Shown: piece after piece, positions 44,787 to 56,774 of the stretch
Position numbering within the stretch: position 1 is the first letter of the stretch
Layout: the number at the start of each line of letters is the position of its first letter
Assembly: GCA_022478985.1 (NCBI GenBank)
Contig: JAKSZP010012107.1
Span: forward strand, 1 to 64,000
Length of the DNA: 64,000 nt
DNA from: Massospora cicadina
Taxonomy: Eukaryota > Entomophthoromycota > Entomophthoromycetes > Entomophthorales > Entomophthoraceae
Direction: 5' to 3'
Position numbers and translations under genes: made by a program
The notes under the pieces: model-generated
What the model was told of the DNA's origin: nothing
Databases searched by the model: none
The model's input: the letters and a program-made list of their open reading frames with translations, nothing else

Positions 44787-45442
44787 TGCCAGTAGGGCTG
44801 GGATTGTTGCTCGCTGGTGCTTATGCCGCAGGATCTCACAAAGGTTTTATTAAAATATTTAAAAATAAGCACTACTATAAAACTTGTTTTTTAAGTTTTT
44901 TATTAATATCACAGGGAGAACGAAGAAAATGATCTCTTTTGATATTTGACCTCCCATTATTTAAACTGTATTGAGGGTCAAAGGGAATTCAAGGATAAAT
45001 TCAGAGAGGCTTGTTACCGCCTAATTTAGAATATATGGAAAGGTAGCCTATCAAAGCTCAAAATACTTGCTTCACTTAGGCTGAACAATGGATGGGGAAG
45101 CATTATTGGCTAGAATGTAAATGTGCAGTAATGACTTTATAAACTTCAGCCAATCCCTATTTGAGAAATTTATCGCACCTTGGGGGACCCCAGCCAAGCC
45201 TATAAAAGGGGGTGGTCCCCACATAGGTGCTTTCAAGGACCTGGAGTGGTTGGAGACATACCTTCCAATGGTCACCCCATGGTCCATCACATGGTCAGAG
45301 TAATCCAACTGCTCAGTTTATGTTTATTGCCCGTGCAGGATTTGAAATGGTGTTACCCCAATTAATGGGGTTCCATCAAGAATTGGCCAAGGTCTTTTGG
45401 CTGATATCAGCATTTGAATTATTTAAATCAATCAGAACATCA
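44787..45442 (-). repeat. Solo LTR of the F/M type inside G
   Basis: 656 bases, TGCCAG..ACATCA, flanked by exact TTGCA duplications (44782-44786 and 45443-45447). It aligns with the F LTR along its length, including the plus-strand CCTATAAAAGGGG near 45197 and GAATTGGCCAAGG near 45380. Short frames at 45072-45365 are not genes. Confidence 0.9.
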
Positions 45443-46111
45443 TTGCAAACCTGTAAATGGCTGACATTTTCCCTTTTTGGTGGATTTTGACCCAAAACAT
45501 TATTCTTTTGCAACTGGGAGGGCAAATGTCCAACAGGGATATAGGGTTCTTTTCCAAATAAAACCTTGAAAGGTAATTTTTAGATTATATTATGATAGTT
45601 ATCTAGTAAGCCATCAGTGCACTCAGATCTATTGATCCCAGCGTAAGGGGTCAGAAAATCCATATTTCTCAATATCAAAACTAGAGACCCATCCAATAGT
45701 TCTACTTTTCTATCTATTAATGGATGCAGGGCACTGAGAAGACCTGTTAAGTCACCATTATTGTTTCTGAAAATCTGCAAAAGCGTAATGTAAAGCTTCT
45801 TCCGTTATTTCATAGCAATACTTGAGGACAACCAATCCAAGTGAATATTTAGTGATATAAAAAAGTTGGCGCAGGCCTTGGCAGTTTGAATGGTAGTGGA
45901 AGATACTTCTATCCATTTCATGAAGGTGCCAATTCCTACAAGGATATATAAATTTCATCCTGATGATTTGAAAAGTGGACCTAAAACATCTAAACTGATG
46001 GTATGGAGCTGCTTATGAATATTAATTGACTTATACTTGTGCTTAGCCTTATGTAGCATTTTTTTTCTGACAAGTTATGCAACCATAAAAATTTCACTAA
46101 AGAGTCAAAAA
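45443..46111 (-). pseudogene. G integrase core relic
   Basis: The minus frame near 45880-45930 reads FMKWIEVSSTTIQTAKA, matching K.KWVEA..L.AQTAKA of F. Downstream text aligns with the rest of the core. It ends at the ACCTT target of F; the upstream zinc-binding part resumes at 60865. Confidence 0.6.
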
Positions 46112-46116
46112 ACCTT

Positions 46117-46839
46117 TGTTGGAATTCAGGCTTTTTGTTGGCTCGCTGGTGATTTTTCACACTTTAAGTTCAACAATTAATTTCTAAATAAGTATTTTTT
46201 TATACTGCTAGATAATTATATTGCATAGGGTTATTTGACCACTTATAGTTAAACTAATAATAGTAGATAAACTTTGTACTGTTTTTTATATGAATTTTAT
46301 TAGTCACCTTGTTTGGGGTTAAGAAGTGAACCCTATTAATATCTCAGTGCTTAATATTTAATTGTGTTGAAACTCAAAGTCCAGAAAAAGGCTTTAAATG
46401 TCTGATTTAGGGATAAGGGGATTTGACCTATTGGAGCTCTTGAGGCATGCTTCACTTTGATGAAACTGTTAATGGAGGGAAATGGCAGGTAGGATAAATC
46501 CATGAGGTAAGGTTTTAATATTTTTCACCCAATTATTGAGGGAATATTTGTATCTTGTGAGACCCCCTCCAACCCTATAAAAGGGGCCAGTCTATCCGGT
46601 GTAGGTTGAACTAAATTATTTTTAAGATATGGAGGGACCTCCAAATGGGTCCCTTGATTCTTCTGATGATTTGGAGTAACCCCGCTACCAAAATTGTGCT
46701 ATTTTCCTGAGAAATATAAATAAAGGTAATACCTTGATTTGAGGGGTTTATCAATAATTGGCCAAGGTCTTTCATCCGATTTTTATTGTTATTTTCACTT
46801 AAAGCGCCTTCTCAAGATATCAGACTTGCAATTTTCCAA
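46117..46839 (-). repeat. F 3' LTR
   Basis: Aligns along its length with 60129-60859. The plus strand carries CCCTATAAAAGGGGCC near 46575, conserved in both LTRs but antisense to F. The inner edge is approximate. Confidence 0.88.
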
Positions 46840-48000
46840 CGCTACTACCTTTAAGAGTGTTAGGGGGTGAATAAAGGTGTAAGAACTGGCCATGGACCCA
46901 GTTTATGGTAGTTCCAGAAGCAAAAGATTTGATGGAGTACACAACCTCTCGCTAATATGTGATTAAAAATGGTCCCTCCCAGATAGACCTGATCCTAGCT
47001 CCTAGTAGTGATCCAATTGTGGTCATACAGTACCAAGTCTGATACTTGTAAGGAAGGAAGTAAGGCCCGGCTTTCATTAGCAACTTGACCCTCTTTAGTG
47101 ACTGTCTTTGCCAATCTATTCATAGCCTCAGACTGTAATTGGTTGATGTGCTAGGCCCACTTTTTCATGGCTTGTTCAGGACAGACCTGTCAGAAAAGAC
47201 ATCTTTGTATATATAGCTAATACCCCAGGTTCTCGCCAATAATACTCATGGAAAGGGGACATCTTGAGGATGCAATCGCAGCTAATCTAGCAGGCCATGA
47301 GGGAACTGGGTAAGAAAAGATTCCAAAGGAGAGTGTCTGAATTTGATATTTTGTGGAGTATTGAGACCAGGGTTCCATTAAAGCTTTCTACAGAACCATT
47401 TGTGAATGGGTTATAGGGGGCCAATAAAAGATGTTGAGCTCCTATGGAAGTGACAAGGAGCTTTACCACTCTAGAGATAAAGTTTTCCCATTGTCACATA
47501 GGATGACCTGAGGGCACCCATGCTGGGTGAAGATGTACTGGTGTAAGAAGGTTGCCATGGCTTTAGCAGTCTGAGCGGGGAGAGAAACAGCTTCAACCCA
47601 TTTAGGTGAAATGATCAATTCCAACCAGGCTATAACGGTTGCCACTGATAATCTGAGTTAGAGGACCTACCACATCGAAGCTTATAGTATGAAAGGGTTG
47701 TTGGGGCGTAGTTGGTTGCTATTGAAACCAGGTCTTTTAGCTAGTCTGCTTTTTAAAGATCATGCAAGCGTCCAGGTTTTAGCTATGGTCTTCATGATGT
47801 CTTCCAAGTAATATCGTCCTTTTACCCACTCATAGGTTTTGCAGATTCTACCATGGCCCATGATAGTGTGGGACTCTAGGATCACCTGTACTCGTTCAGA
47901 TGGCCAGAGATAGGGCAACCAATGCACCCCTACTTTCTTGTATAACTTCCCACTCTCCACCATAGTGTTTCAGGAGTGCTGAGCTAGCATCTTCTGTACT
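46840..48000 (-). pseudogene. F integrase
   Basis: From the right: zinc-binding part (47760-47963) with ILESHTIMGHG and WVKGRYYLED, then ISFDVVGP near 47680 (first Asp), ISPKWVEA, LCDNGKT (second Asp) and NGSVESFNGT (Glu) in shifting frames to 47287. All three acidic residues are still encoded. The C-terminal part (46840-47280) is decayed and there is no chromodomain. Confidence 0.8.
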
Positions 48001-48464
48001 AATTCGTCTTCATCAGCCCATGTATCAGGAGGCATGAGGAGATCTTGTAACCTTTCATCTTCAGTATTGTCTAAATGAAGAACGGGCAGCCGCATCAACC
48101 CATCCACATTCATGTGGCGAATTTCCGCCTGTGCTTGATAGTCATATCCTAATTCTGGAGCTTCAGAGCCCAGAAAGCCAGCTATTCTGTGGGTCCTTCA
48201 TATTCGCCAACACTTTAGGGAGGCGTGATCTGTGATCACTTTGGTAAGAAGCTTATATAGGAATGGGCAGTAGTATTTTAAAGCGAGCAGGAAAGCAAGG
48301 CACTCTTTCTCAGCGATGGTGAAGTTTCGCCCAGCTTTTGAAAGCATTTTGCTAAAGTAGGACATGGGATGATTGACCCCATGATCATCCAATTGATCTA
48401 AGATAGCTCCAACATAATAGTTAGAGGCATTCGTGAACAACATGAAAGGCTTGCCATACTCATG
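48001..48464 (-). pseudogene. F RNase H
   Basis: The open 81 codons from 48443 read GKPFMLFTNASNYYVGAILDQ (TDAS reads TNAS, Asp to Asn), then YFSKMLSKAGRNFTIAEKEC and ITDHASLK. Its N-terminal neighbour is found 8.3 kb away at 56775, on the other side of E; the GTGGC target duplication lies exactly between (48465-48469). Confidence 0.85.
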
Positions 48465-48469
48465 GTGGC

Positions 48470-49662
48470 TGTCAGGTGAGTGTCTATAACTCTATTCCCA
48501 ATGAGGTGGTGCATGGTGCACAGACACATCGCCAGGGAACTAATCTTTAGTATTATGGTGAAATAGCCTCGCAGAGAGTGCTTGAGCTACAGTAATAGGG
48601 CAAGAGTGTACAATGCGGCATAATTTATAGGTAACAAACAAACATCAATTCTTAGGTGGACCCCAAAGGGATGTCCATATCCAAGAGGTGATCAGGGTTG
48701 GAATGCTTGGGTGCCTTGGTCTAGGGGACCAGGGCGTCCCAGCATGGCACCAGATGCAGCTGTAAATTATGTGTAAATATTATGGATGACGTTGTGCAAG
48801 ACCTCGTTGAAGAGGTCCATGCACATGTTTGCCCAAGTTAACATATAAAAACGTAAACTAACAGATTTTATTGAAAAGGAAGATACTCAATGAAGGGGAG
48901 GATTCCCCAGTGGTAAAATATGGACCCTCTACCACTGCTTCCCCAAGTTTGATCCTGGTAGATGAACATTGAGTAGGGGACAATTATGACTGTGTTGGTT
49001 TCGCTCATCAATGCCTCAAACCAAGATAGAAAATAGAAAATGCTGTACATGGATTTCCTGCCTATCATATGCCTCACATGGAGGTTTTCCGGGTTATATC
49101 CTCCTTTCCCATTTTCTTCACTTCCCTTCATCAGTGCGGTATTGTCCTCAGGTCAGCCCACCTCAAATAAAAATTTAATAATATTAAATTGAAAGACAAC
49201 CAACAAGAAATGTTGTCTTGAAAACCCTACTTTAAATAAGGGAAGGTAAGTCTCAATTGGGTAAAAATTTCCAAGTCTAAATGAGCCAATTGGTTCACTT
49301 CACCATCTGCTAGGATACTGTATCTTGAGATCAAACAAACTCAAGCGATTGATTGTAAGATTAGATGTCCAAATTTAGAAATGGTAACTATTAGATGGGG
49401 TTTCAAACCCCCATTCTCTGAGCAACTGAACAAAACCATTGTTGTTAAGAAGGTAACGCGTCCGTTTATAATGCTACTGCTGTATTAAATGATTGGGCAT
49501 CACGCACTTCCTTTGATCTAACCTGGACATATCTGCCTGCACCCAGCTTTGGTCCAAGGAGTTCCTTAAGTCAGGGAGGTCCTATAGCTTGACCTTAGTT
49601 GCCCCAGACGCCCATCCTTGTCTTGGAAGTTGGTCCCTCAATTAAGTCATGTAAACATGACA
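48470..49662 (-). repeat. E 3' LTR, enlarged by a SINE
   Basis: 1,193 bases against 888 in the 5' LTR; the excess is SINE copy 3. On the coding strand it starts TGTCATGTTTACATGAC, a palindromic terminus. Confidence 0.92.
48893..49190 (+). mobile_element. tRNA-derived SINE, copy 3, inside the E 3' LTR
   Basis: Absent from the E 5' LTR, so its borders are real. The head GGATTCCCCAGTGG.. with B box AAGTTTGATCCTGG is tRNA-like. The body and tail (CTTCACTTCCCT.., GTCCTCAGGTCAGCCCACCTCAAATAAAA) match copy 1. Edges within about 10 bases. The 87-codon minus frame here is fortuitous. Confidence 0.8.
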
Positions 49663-50809
49663 TTACACTCTCCTCCTTTTTGGGCTCCTCCATCTTAAGG
49701 GGCATTCGCCTAGGAAAAGTTTTTGTGTCCAGGGGCCAACTTCATGGCAGCGACGGCTTGCTTGGACTTGGAGCTTGTAGTCGCAGGGAAACGCTTATGG
49801 AATACTTGTATTAGATCTTGGATATGAGGGCAATCACGCGTGGGACCCTTCTGTTCTCCACTGCGTCAAATCCCTTTCAGGATATAAGATACTCAATTCT
49901 AAATCCTACTTGATGGGAGGCTAAAATTTCCTCCACTTCCCACAGAAGCTCCCCATCCATGAGATAAGACTCAACAGTCTTTGGTGGGAGGCCCTCAAAC
50001 AACTTAAGCTTGCTTTCATGGAAGACTTAAAATACTTAAAAACAAGGGGGAAGTTCTAATGGTATGAGGCGTGGCTTACTTTCTGACAATGTGGTAAGGC
50101 TCAATCCTCTCCAGTCCCAGTTTTTGCATAGTTGCTTAATTGGGATGAATTTAGCATTCAACATCACGAGATCTCCTTCCTTGTACGCTGGAACAACTCA
50201 TCTCTCATCATCAATGTACTCCTTGCAAGCTTGAATGGCTGAATCCAAACTGGTGTTCACCCCCGGGTGTACTTTCTTGATTGTCTTTGCAAATTTTATC
50301 ACAGCTTTCACCTTAGATCCACAAATGAGCTCCATGTTGAAGGCGGGGTTAAGGCCATAGTTAGCAAAAAAGGGGAAAAACGATTCATGATGGGCATTGT
50401 TATAGCTGAATTAGGTCATAGGGAGATAGGAAACAAATCTGAATGATCCATGGTGGTTTAACACCGCAGAAACAGCTCCAAGCACTGTTTCACTCGTTAA
50501 GTCTGCCCAACTGATTGGGGGTGATAGGCAGTTGAATGGCAGGGACGGATCAGAAGAGTCTTACACAAATCTTCCAAAAAGATAAAGGTAAACTGGGGTC
50601 CACGATTGCTAATTATTTCTTGGGACCCCGTGAAGAGCAAACACATGAGAGAAGAAGAGTTTTGCCATCACAGCCGCAGTGACCATGGTATGCAAGAAAT
50701 GAAGCTGGAGAACTTTTTAAAGCAATTTACCACTACCTTGATGGCACCGTAACCATCAGATAAAGTAATTAACCAATAAAATCTACCAATAAAAAGGAAG
50801 TCCAAGGCC
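49663..50809 (-). pseudogene. E integrase core, C-terminus and chromodomain
   Basis: From the right: the core with EIISNRGPQFTF (second Asp is Asn) and STAYHPQSVGQT followed by a stop where Glu is expected, near 50500-50620. Then comes the C-terminal part. A chromodomain follows at about 49862-49960: EVEEILASHQVGFRIEYLIS, then a stop in place of Trp, then KGF. The purine tract AAAAAGGAGGAGAG lies at 49668-49683 beside the LTR. Confidence 0.75.
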
Positions 50810-51290
50810 CTAAGCCTTTTGAACTGGTATTAACAACCCTGCTAGTTGCTGGCATTTTGGTTTCATTTGGTTGTAAACCAGGCACTTTTTACAATACCTT
50901 GCCACATGCGCGGCTAACTCCCTCCAATTGTAAGTGCTGTAAATTAGCTCCAGAGTTTTCTCCTTCCCATGATAACCAACGGTAATTTCGTCATGACTTG
51001 TCTCAGATGATAAAAAGGCGAAATGATCTAGTGGGAACCAATATGTGCCCCTAAAAACCACACCATCTCATCCTTCACAGGGTACCCTCTGGTAATGTCC
51101 TCCTGATTCAACGCGCTCTTGGCAAGGACCATAGTATATTCGGCCAACAAAGGCTGTGAAAGGACTACCTTTCTAAACATACCGTATTCTTCTACATTTT
51201 CCAGAGGAATAAGCGCTGGCCCATGGGCCCAGGGAGAGGGAAGTTGAGACACAATCTTTCCTGGTGGAATCATCAAATGGCTATTGTGCA
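50810..51290 (-). pseudogene. E integrase zinc-binding domain and RNase H linker
   Basis: The frame 50810-51061 has GYHGKEKTLELI, Y-NW and YCKKCLVYNQMK, the H2C2 zinc site of Ty3 integrases with C-K-K-C visible. The adjoining frame 51028-51291 is the spacer after RNase H. Confidence 0.8.
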
Positions 51291-51428
51291 TCTCTACCTC
51301 CTTAGGATCAAAAGCTAGTGCAGGGTTTCATCTCAAAGCGTCCGCCAAACCATTATCCTTGTCCTTAGTAATCTCATAGGAAAGCACAAATTGGGCTAGG
51401 GTCTCATGTTAGAAGGTTTGCCGTGGTG

Positions 51429-51942
51429 TCAAGACATGAGGTGCGCTGTAGTACAACAAGGCATGGTGGTCTGTACATACAAAGAAGGATGGTATGAGCC
51501 ATTCAAATGATGACGCCAATAAGTCAGCGCCTCCACCATTGCTAATACCTCTTTGTCATATATGAGGTAGTTTAACTCAGGTAGAGACACCTTCATGGAA
51601 AAATATTCCACCAGATGCTCTGGTTCATCTTTGACTACTTGTAATAAGGAAGCCGCAATGGCAAAGTTGGAGGCATCAGTAGACACAATGTACTTTTTTC
51701 TGGATCTACATGGTGAAGGATGGACGAGGACAACGGGGTGCACTTTACTGCTTGGAAGTCATCCTGAAAATGTGGGACCACTAAAGCACTTTAGCTCCAC
51801 TTGCCTTAAACATGGGCGCTGCCACACAGAAAGATTAGATGTTTTTTATTAAGGAACGTACATGTCCCCAAGAAACTCACAAATTACTTGCCAAAAGTTG
51901 GAGTATCCACTCCCAAATCGCCTTCTTCTTGTCTGGAGTTTT
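51429..51942 (-). pseudogene. E RNase H and end of RT
   Basis: The frame from 51743 has VSTDASNFAIAASLLQ (Asp kept), EYFSMKVSLPELNYLIYDKEVLA (Glu kept) and WRHHLNG. Upstream, 51860-51942 encodes P-D-K-K-K-A-I-W-E-W and a shifted S-F-L-G, the RT thumb start. The X2 target duplication lies at its edge. Confidence 0.8.
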
Positions 51943-53927
51943 ATTTAACTAAGGCAAGCCAACCAGGGGATGGACATTACCGAAGCTCAAAGAGCTAAAA
52001 AACATTTGAACATACCTACCTGAACATAATGATTAACCGCCCAAAAGGAGCAGGTGAAACACAACTGAACAATAATACAATCAAATAGGTGGGACAGTAA
52101 TGAGTCGCTCATCCCACCATGGCGGAAGGGGAAGGGGGATCAGGTGGCTTATCCTTGGAATTTGGATTCCATATTGAAGGCAAGTGTGCAGGCCAAGGCG
52201 GAGAGCAATGGTGTGGGGTGATCAGCGACATGGGGAGCGAGTTGGCAGATGGCCAACTGGGATGTTAAACTTACCTATGACAAAAATTGCACCTAGGTAT
52301 TTGGATAAGCAGCCTTCCGCATGAAGATGGATGGAAGGAAGCTAGGATAATAAATTGTGGTGGCACGGTTGGTTTTTTTCTTGGCCTGCAAAGCGATAGC
52401 AACTTTCTTGATGGCGGCCTTTGCTTTTTTATGGAGGTTTAGGATGTTACTTCAGACCTGAAAGGCTAAGGTCAGAGCAATAATGGGATGAGGGAGACCC
52501 TTGGCAAGTATTACTGCTGACAAGTCGGTTACCTCACAGATTTTGGTGTTATCTGGGATTTCTGCTGCAGCAACAGCGAGCTGGTGGTCAGAGTGGAACA
52601 CAGCGGCGTTTGGTCAGGGGCGTAAAAATGCCAATGGATTTAAATGGGACGTTGTACCTGTATAAATTCTTTGATTTGGGTATTTGAGTCTACAATTACA
52701 TTGCCCATTTCATTGGTTTCATTCAATGAATTTATGGATTCAAGTCATATTGGAAATCAGAGTTGGTGATTCATGTGCTGCGGCTGTCAATTGAGGAATA
52801 ACAGGGGATCAAACTTTTATTAAAGCTATCTACTGATTGGTTGAAGCGCATGTGCACTGGACTGAAGAGGGGCCTGATTGGCAGCTGCAGGCGCTGCATT
52901 AGCTGCAAATTTTGGGGTAGGGGGAAGGATTGTACCCCATACTGGAAAGGCAATGGGGTGTGTGGCATTTGGGGGCCAGACGGAGGCAATGCAAGTCTGG
53001 AGGACGCAGAAAGATAGAGGCATTTAAGCTTTTAGTGATCCAACTTGAAGCAGGATGGGTAGATAGTCCACCTGCCCTTGACACAGGCCCAGAATGGGTG
53101 GTCAGGGGCAGACAGAATGATGGCTCAGGGGAATAGAAAAACCTATTTTGTTGTAATCTGGGCTAATCATGGCGAATGCCCAAGGCCCAGCGAGATGAGC
53201 AGCCCCTTTGGGGACCACAAAATGAAGGATGGGGTTGGAGCCATATGAAGCCAAGCCTTCCATCAACTCCTTATGGAGCACGTGGGGGAAGGTAAGTGGG
53301 CAACCCCACAAGCTGAACCACCATAGTGGTGTCAGTGGGTAGCCAGGTGCGCGTTGTGGGGATAAAGGTGCCCTGGAAAACCATGGGAACGGTGGCTGCA
53401 GTGGCGGCATCAGCTTCACAAGTGAAGCCTAAGTCAAAATATCACTTTATAGGGGCGGAAATCTATAAACCTGGCTGGCAGCATCGCCACCTGGGCAAGT
53501 CAATAATAGCTTTTTCTACATATGGGAATAATTTTCATATTCAACCTGAAGGCAGAAATTCAGCTGGGATTGGGTGAGAACGAGTGGGCCGTGAGGCACT
53601 GCCTGGGCATGTGCTAGGTGGATGGTGAGATCCTTGGGTGGAATAAACTAACCTGATGTACTATTGGGAAAGATGAGCCAGTCTGAATGCATCTTCCCGC
53701 AGGATGGAAAATTCTAGGTGGGTTTTTGCCACTGCCCCACACAAGAGCAGCTGTCAGAGAATCCTAGGTCATTGGCAGCAAATGGGGGAGGTCAGCATAT
53801 GCGAATTAGGGTTTTTTTACTTTTCCCAAATTAAAATCGCTCAAAATTAACTCCTAACAGAAAAAAACCGAGTTTGCAACTTATTAGTTCTAAATAGTAA
53901 AATATTTTTTCTCCTTGTCTGTAGTTA
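51927..53927 (-). mobile_element. X2: roughly 1.97 kb element with long target duplication in the E RT
   Basis: X2 body is about 51943-53911. The flanks CTTCTTGTCTGGAGTT and CTCCTTGTCTGTAGTT match at 14 of 16 bases and both encode the same RT piece (..DK.K..), so the target was duplicated. Coding is on the minus strand: P-P-K-D-L-T-I-H-L near 53620, FIDFRPYK near 53450, MVVQLVGLPTYL and ELMEGLASYGSNPILHFVVP near 53215-53275, then GAAHLAGPW. A helical Ala/Lys-rich part lies near 52400. AATAAA directly precedes the 3' flank. Function unknown. Confidence 0.7.
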
Positions 53928-54600
53928 TCATGTGTCCTTGGTCAAACATGACGTTGCCCAGGAAGGTGATCTGGGACTTATATAATTCACACTTACTAAT
54001 TTTCAGCTAAAGTTGGCTGCCTTTAACCTCTCCACCACTCGCAAAAGGTGTACTGTGTGAGACTCATGATCAGGGGAAAATACCAAAATATCATCCATGT
54101 AAGCTACCGCGCATACTCCAGCAGGTCCCCCAACGTTGCATCAATTTGAAATTGAAAGATAGCAGGGGCATTTTTAAGCCCAAAGGGCATAACCCAAAAT
54201 TAGAAAATTCCCTTTCTGGTACAGAATGCTGTTAACCACTCCTGGCCCTTCTTGATCCAGATCTAATTGAACGCTTTTAAACAATCCAGTTTGTAGAAGG
54301 CTCTCAACTTTTCCACATAGTGTGCAATCTGTGAGTCTAGTGGGATGGGAAGCAAGTCTGATACTGTGGCGTTGTTAAGAATCTCCATAATATTTGCATG
54401 GGCATAAGGGCACATCGCCTTCTCCACAAAGAGAAGTGGGGAGCATACTGGGGAGGTACAAAGAAAAATCGCGCCTTTGGCAGAATTCTCCTTAACCCAC
54501 ACATCTAATGCCGCTTTCTCCCATATAGTCAAAGGGTAGATCGGGGTAAGATATATACACAAGGTCAACGGTGAGCTTGAACTCACAATCAAACTATGAA
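53912..54600 (-). pseudogene. E reverse transcriptase
   Basis: Minus-strand words are PIYPLTIWEKAALD, FVEKAMCPY, IPLDSQIAHY, KLRAFYKLDCLKAFN (54263-54592), then MPFGLKNAPAIFQFQIDATLGDL near 54160. The YxDD box is ruined by shifts around 54080-54110. KCELYKSQITFLGNV near 53985 leads to the X2 insertion. Confidence 0.75.
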
Positions 54601-55881
54601 TGAGAAGGTGTTTACATTGACTGAAGCCGCATCAAAAAGAAGATTCCAACCCCTTCAAACAGGAAGGCAAGGGTAACTCCAGAGAGAACTTCAGAAAGGG
54701 AGCAAAATTGAATGTGTGCGGATATTGGGCCAGTGGTGCAGATCGTCCTGAAAGTTTGCTTAAGCCAAAGGGTCAATTAATTCAAAACTATTCTTTAAAG
54801 TTAAGGACTAGATATTGTCTAAAAAGTTGGTTCTGCCTTCAAACTTTAAACATGACTCTACCCCCAGAATAATAAGGTACAAGAGGTTTTTGATAGCTTA
54901 TAAACGATCAGCCAAATGATATCTGCCAACTTGATAATCCATTAACCCCAGAAAATTCAGCGTGAAAATACTTTGGAAGACCCTCCTCTAACCATACCAC
55001 CTTCAAGTAACTCATCTCAAGGAAATCTTCTAGGTCTTTGTCAATAAAATTCTCAGAGGCTCCTGTATCCACCAAAATAGTTGTGCTGATTTTCCCTAAA
55101 GGGGATGAAAGGGTAGCAATCAACAAAAATAACCAGAATGATCTTATCTATAGAAGGCAACGCCAGCAATTCACCATGAAAATCTTCTTCAGGCATAAGC
55201 ATGCCTCCAGGGTAAGTTTCTGCATCATAGAATGACTAGGGATAGATGGCCACTATTACTACTGAGGTCACATATCCCAGAATTTCTTCAGCAATTGTAC
55301 AAGCCTTTATATATTGAATAGGTGGCCACTTTTACACATCATGTGTTCTGCGGTTCATGGTCAAAGTCAAGCGCGGGTTCTCTGGGCCGATATGGTATAC
55401 TAGAGTGGGCTTTAAATTAGAGACTCAAGAATGATACTTGACTTGTTTTTGTAAAAGGAAAGGGCGACATAGAACGTGTTTTGGGCCATGAACGACCCAT
55501 ACCCAATTCCAGTGACGGGTTGCACATCATAATCCAAGGTCATTTCCACCAGATCCTTTGTCAATAATCTCGTCTGCACTATCCAAATGCGGTGCCAAAA
55601 AATCATTTTAATAATACTTGCTTTGTGAATTTTGGTGGAAAGTCAGGGAAGCACGATTCTCAATTGTAAAAATTCTAACTCCATTAAGTATGAAAAAAAG
55701 GATGGGAACTCCCAGTCAGAGGTACCAAGAATAACGCCAAGGTGCTCCAACCATTGAAAAATGAGAAAACGGAGGTGATCCCCACTGAAGCTGTGACCAA
55801 CAGCTGGTGCACCCAATTCAACTTTAAAAGAATCCCAAACGGACAATATGCATGTACAAGAATAAAGAGGTTGGTCACTAA
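54601..55881 (-). pseudogene. E protease and short Gag region
   Basis: Protease: the frame 54908-55126 reads KISTTILVDTGASENFIDKDLEDF, with the DTG site whole at about 55061-55069. Between 55130 and 55881 lie frames with no Gag signature that I can name (WDSFKVELGAPAVGHSF.., HRIWIVQTRLL..). There is no CCHC knuckle, as is usual in chromoviruses of this type. Confidence 0.65.
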
Positions 55882-56769
55882 TGTCAGGAGAGTGTCTATA
55901 TTCCTCCAATTCCCAATAAGATGATGCACGGTGCATAGCCACATCGCCAGGGAACTAATTGTCAGCATTATGGTGTAATAGTCTCGCAGCTGGTGCCTGA
56001 GCTACAGTAACACAGGGCAAAGGTGTACAGTGCGGCATTTATTAATAGGTAACAAACAAACAACAATTCTTGGGTGAACCCCAAAGGGGTGTCCATATCC
56101 AAGCGGTGAACAGGGCTGGAGTTCTTGGGTGCCTTGGTCTGGAAGGGGTAAGGGCGCCCAGCATGGCACCAGATGCAGTTTGTAAATTTTGTGTAAATAA
56201 AATGAATGACATTGTGTTAGACCTCCCCAAAGAGGTTTGCGCACAAGTTCACCCAAGTTAACATAAAAACGTAAAATAACGGGATTTTATTTAAAAAGGA
56301 AGACCAATGAGGAAAGTTGGTCCCAAGTCTCATACTTTAAATAATGGAAGTTAAATCATAAATTGTATAAAATGGCCCCAAGCCTAAACAAGCCAATTGA
56401 AGCACTTCACCATCTTCCAGAATACTGTATCTTGAGATCAAACAAACTCAAGCGATTGATTGTAAGATTAGCTGTCCAAATTTAGAAATCGTAATTATTA
56501 AATGGATTTCAAACCCCCATTCTCTGAGCAACTGAACAAAACCATTGTTGTTAAGAAGGTAACGCGTCCATTTTAATGCTACTGCTGTAATACATGGTTG
56601 GGCATCACGCACTTCCTTTGAACCAACCTGGGCATATCTGCCTGCACCCAGCGTTGGTCCAAGGAGTTCCTTAAGTCAGGGAGGTCCTATAGCTTGAGCT
56701 TTTTTGCCTCTTGACGATCAACCTTCTCTTAGCAGTTAATTCACTCAATAAAGTCTTGTAAACATGACA
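55882..56769 (-). repeat. E 5' LTR
   Basis: 888 bases, aligned with 48470-49662 minus the SINE and with the solo LTR at 24333-25225. GTGGC follows at 56770-56774. Confidence 0.93.
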
Positions 56770-56774
56770 GTGGC

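Larger units (their letters stand above)
48470..56769 (-). mobile_element. Element E: chromovirus with interrupted pol
   Basis: LTRs 48470-49662 and 55882-56769 with exact GTGGC duplications (48465-48469 and 56770-56774). The minus-strand order is 5' LTR, short gag, protease (DTG intact), RT, [X2], RNase H, integrase with chromodomain, polypurine tract, 3' LTR. The 3' LTR carries a SINE. It is inserted in the RT/RNase H border of F. The integrase has lost its second Asp (SNRGPQF) and the Glu is a stop. Confidence 0.92.

Noticed and set aside
52930..53136. Plus-strand ORF in X2
   Set aside because: The conserved X protein is on the opposite strand; this frame is not kept in X1 or X3.
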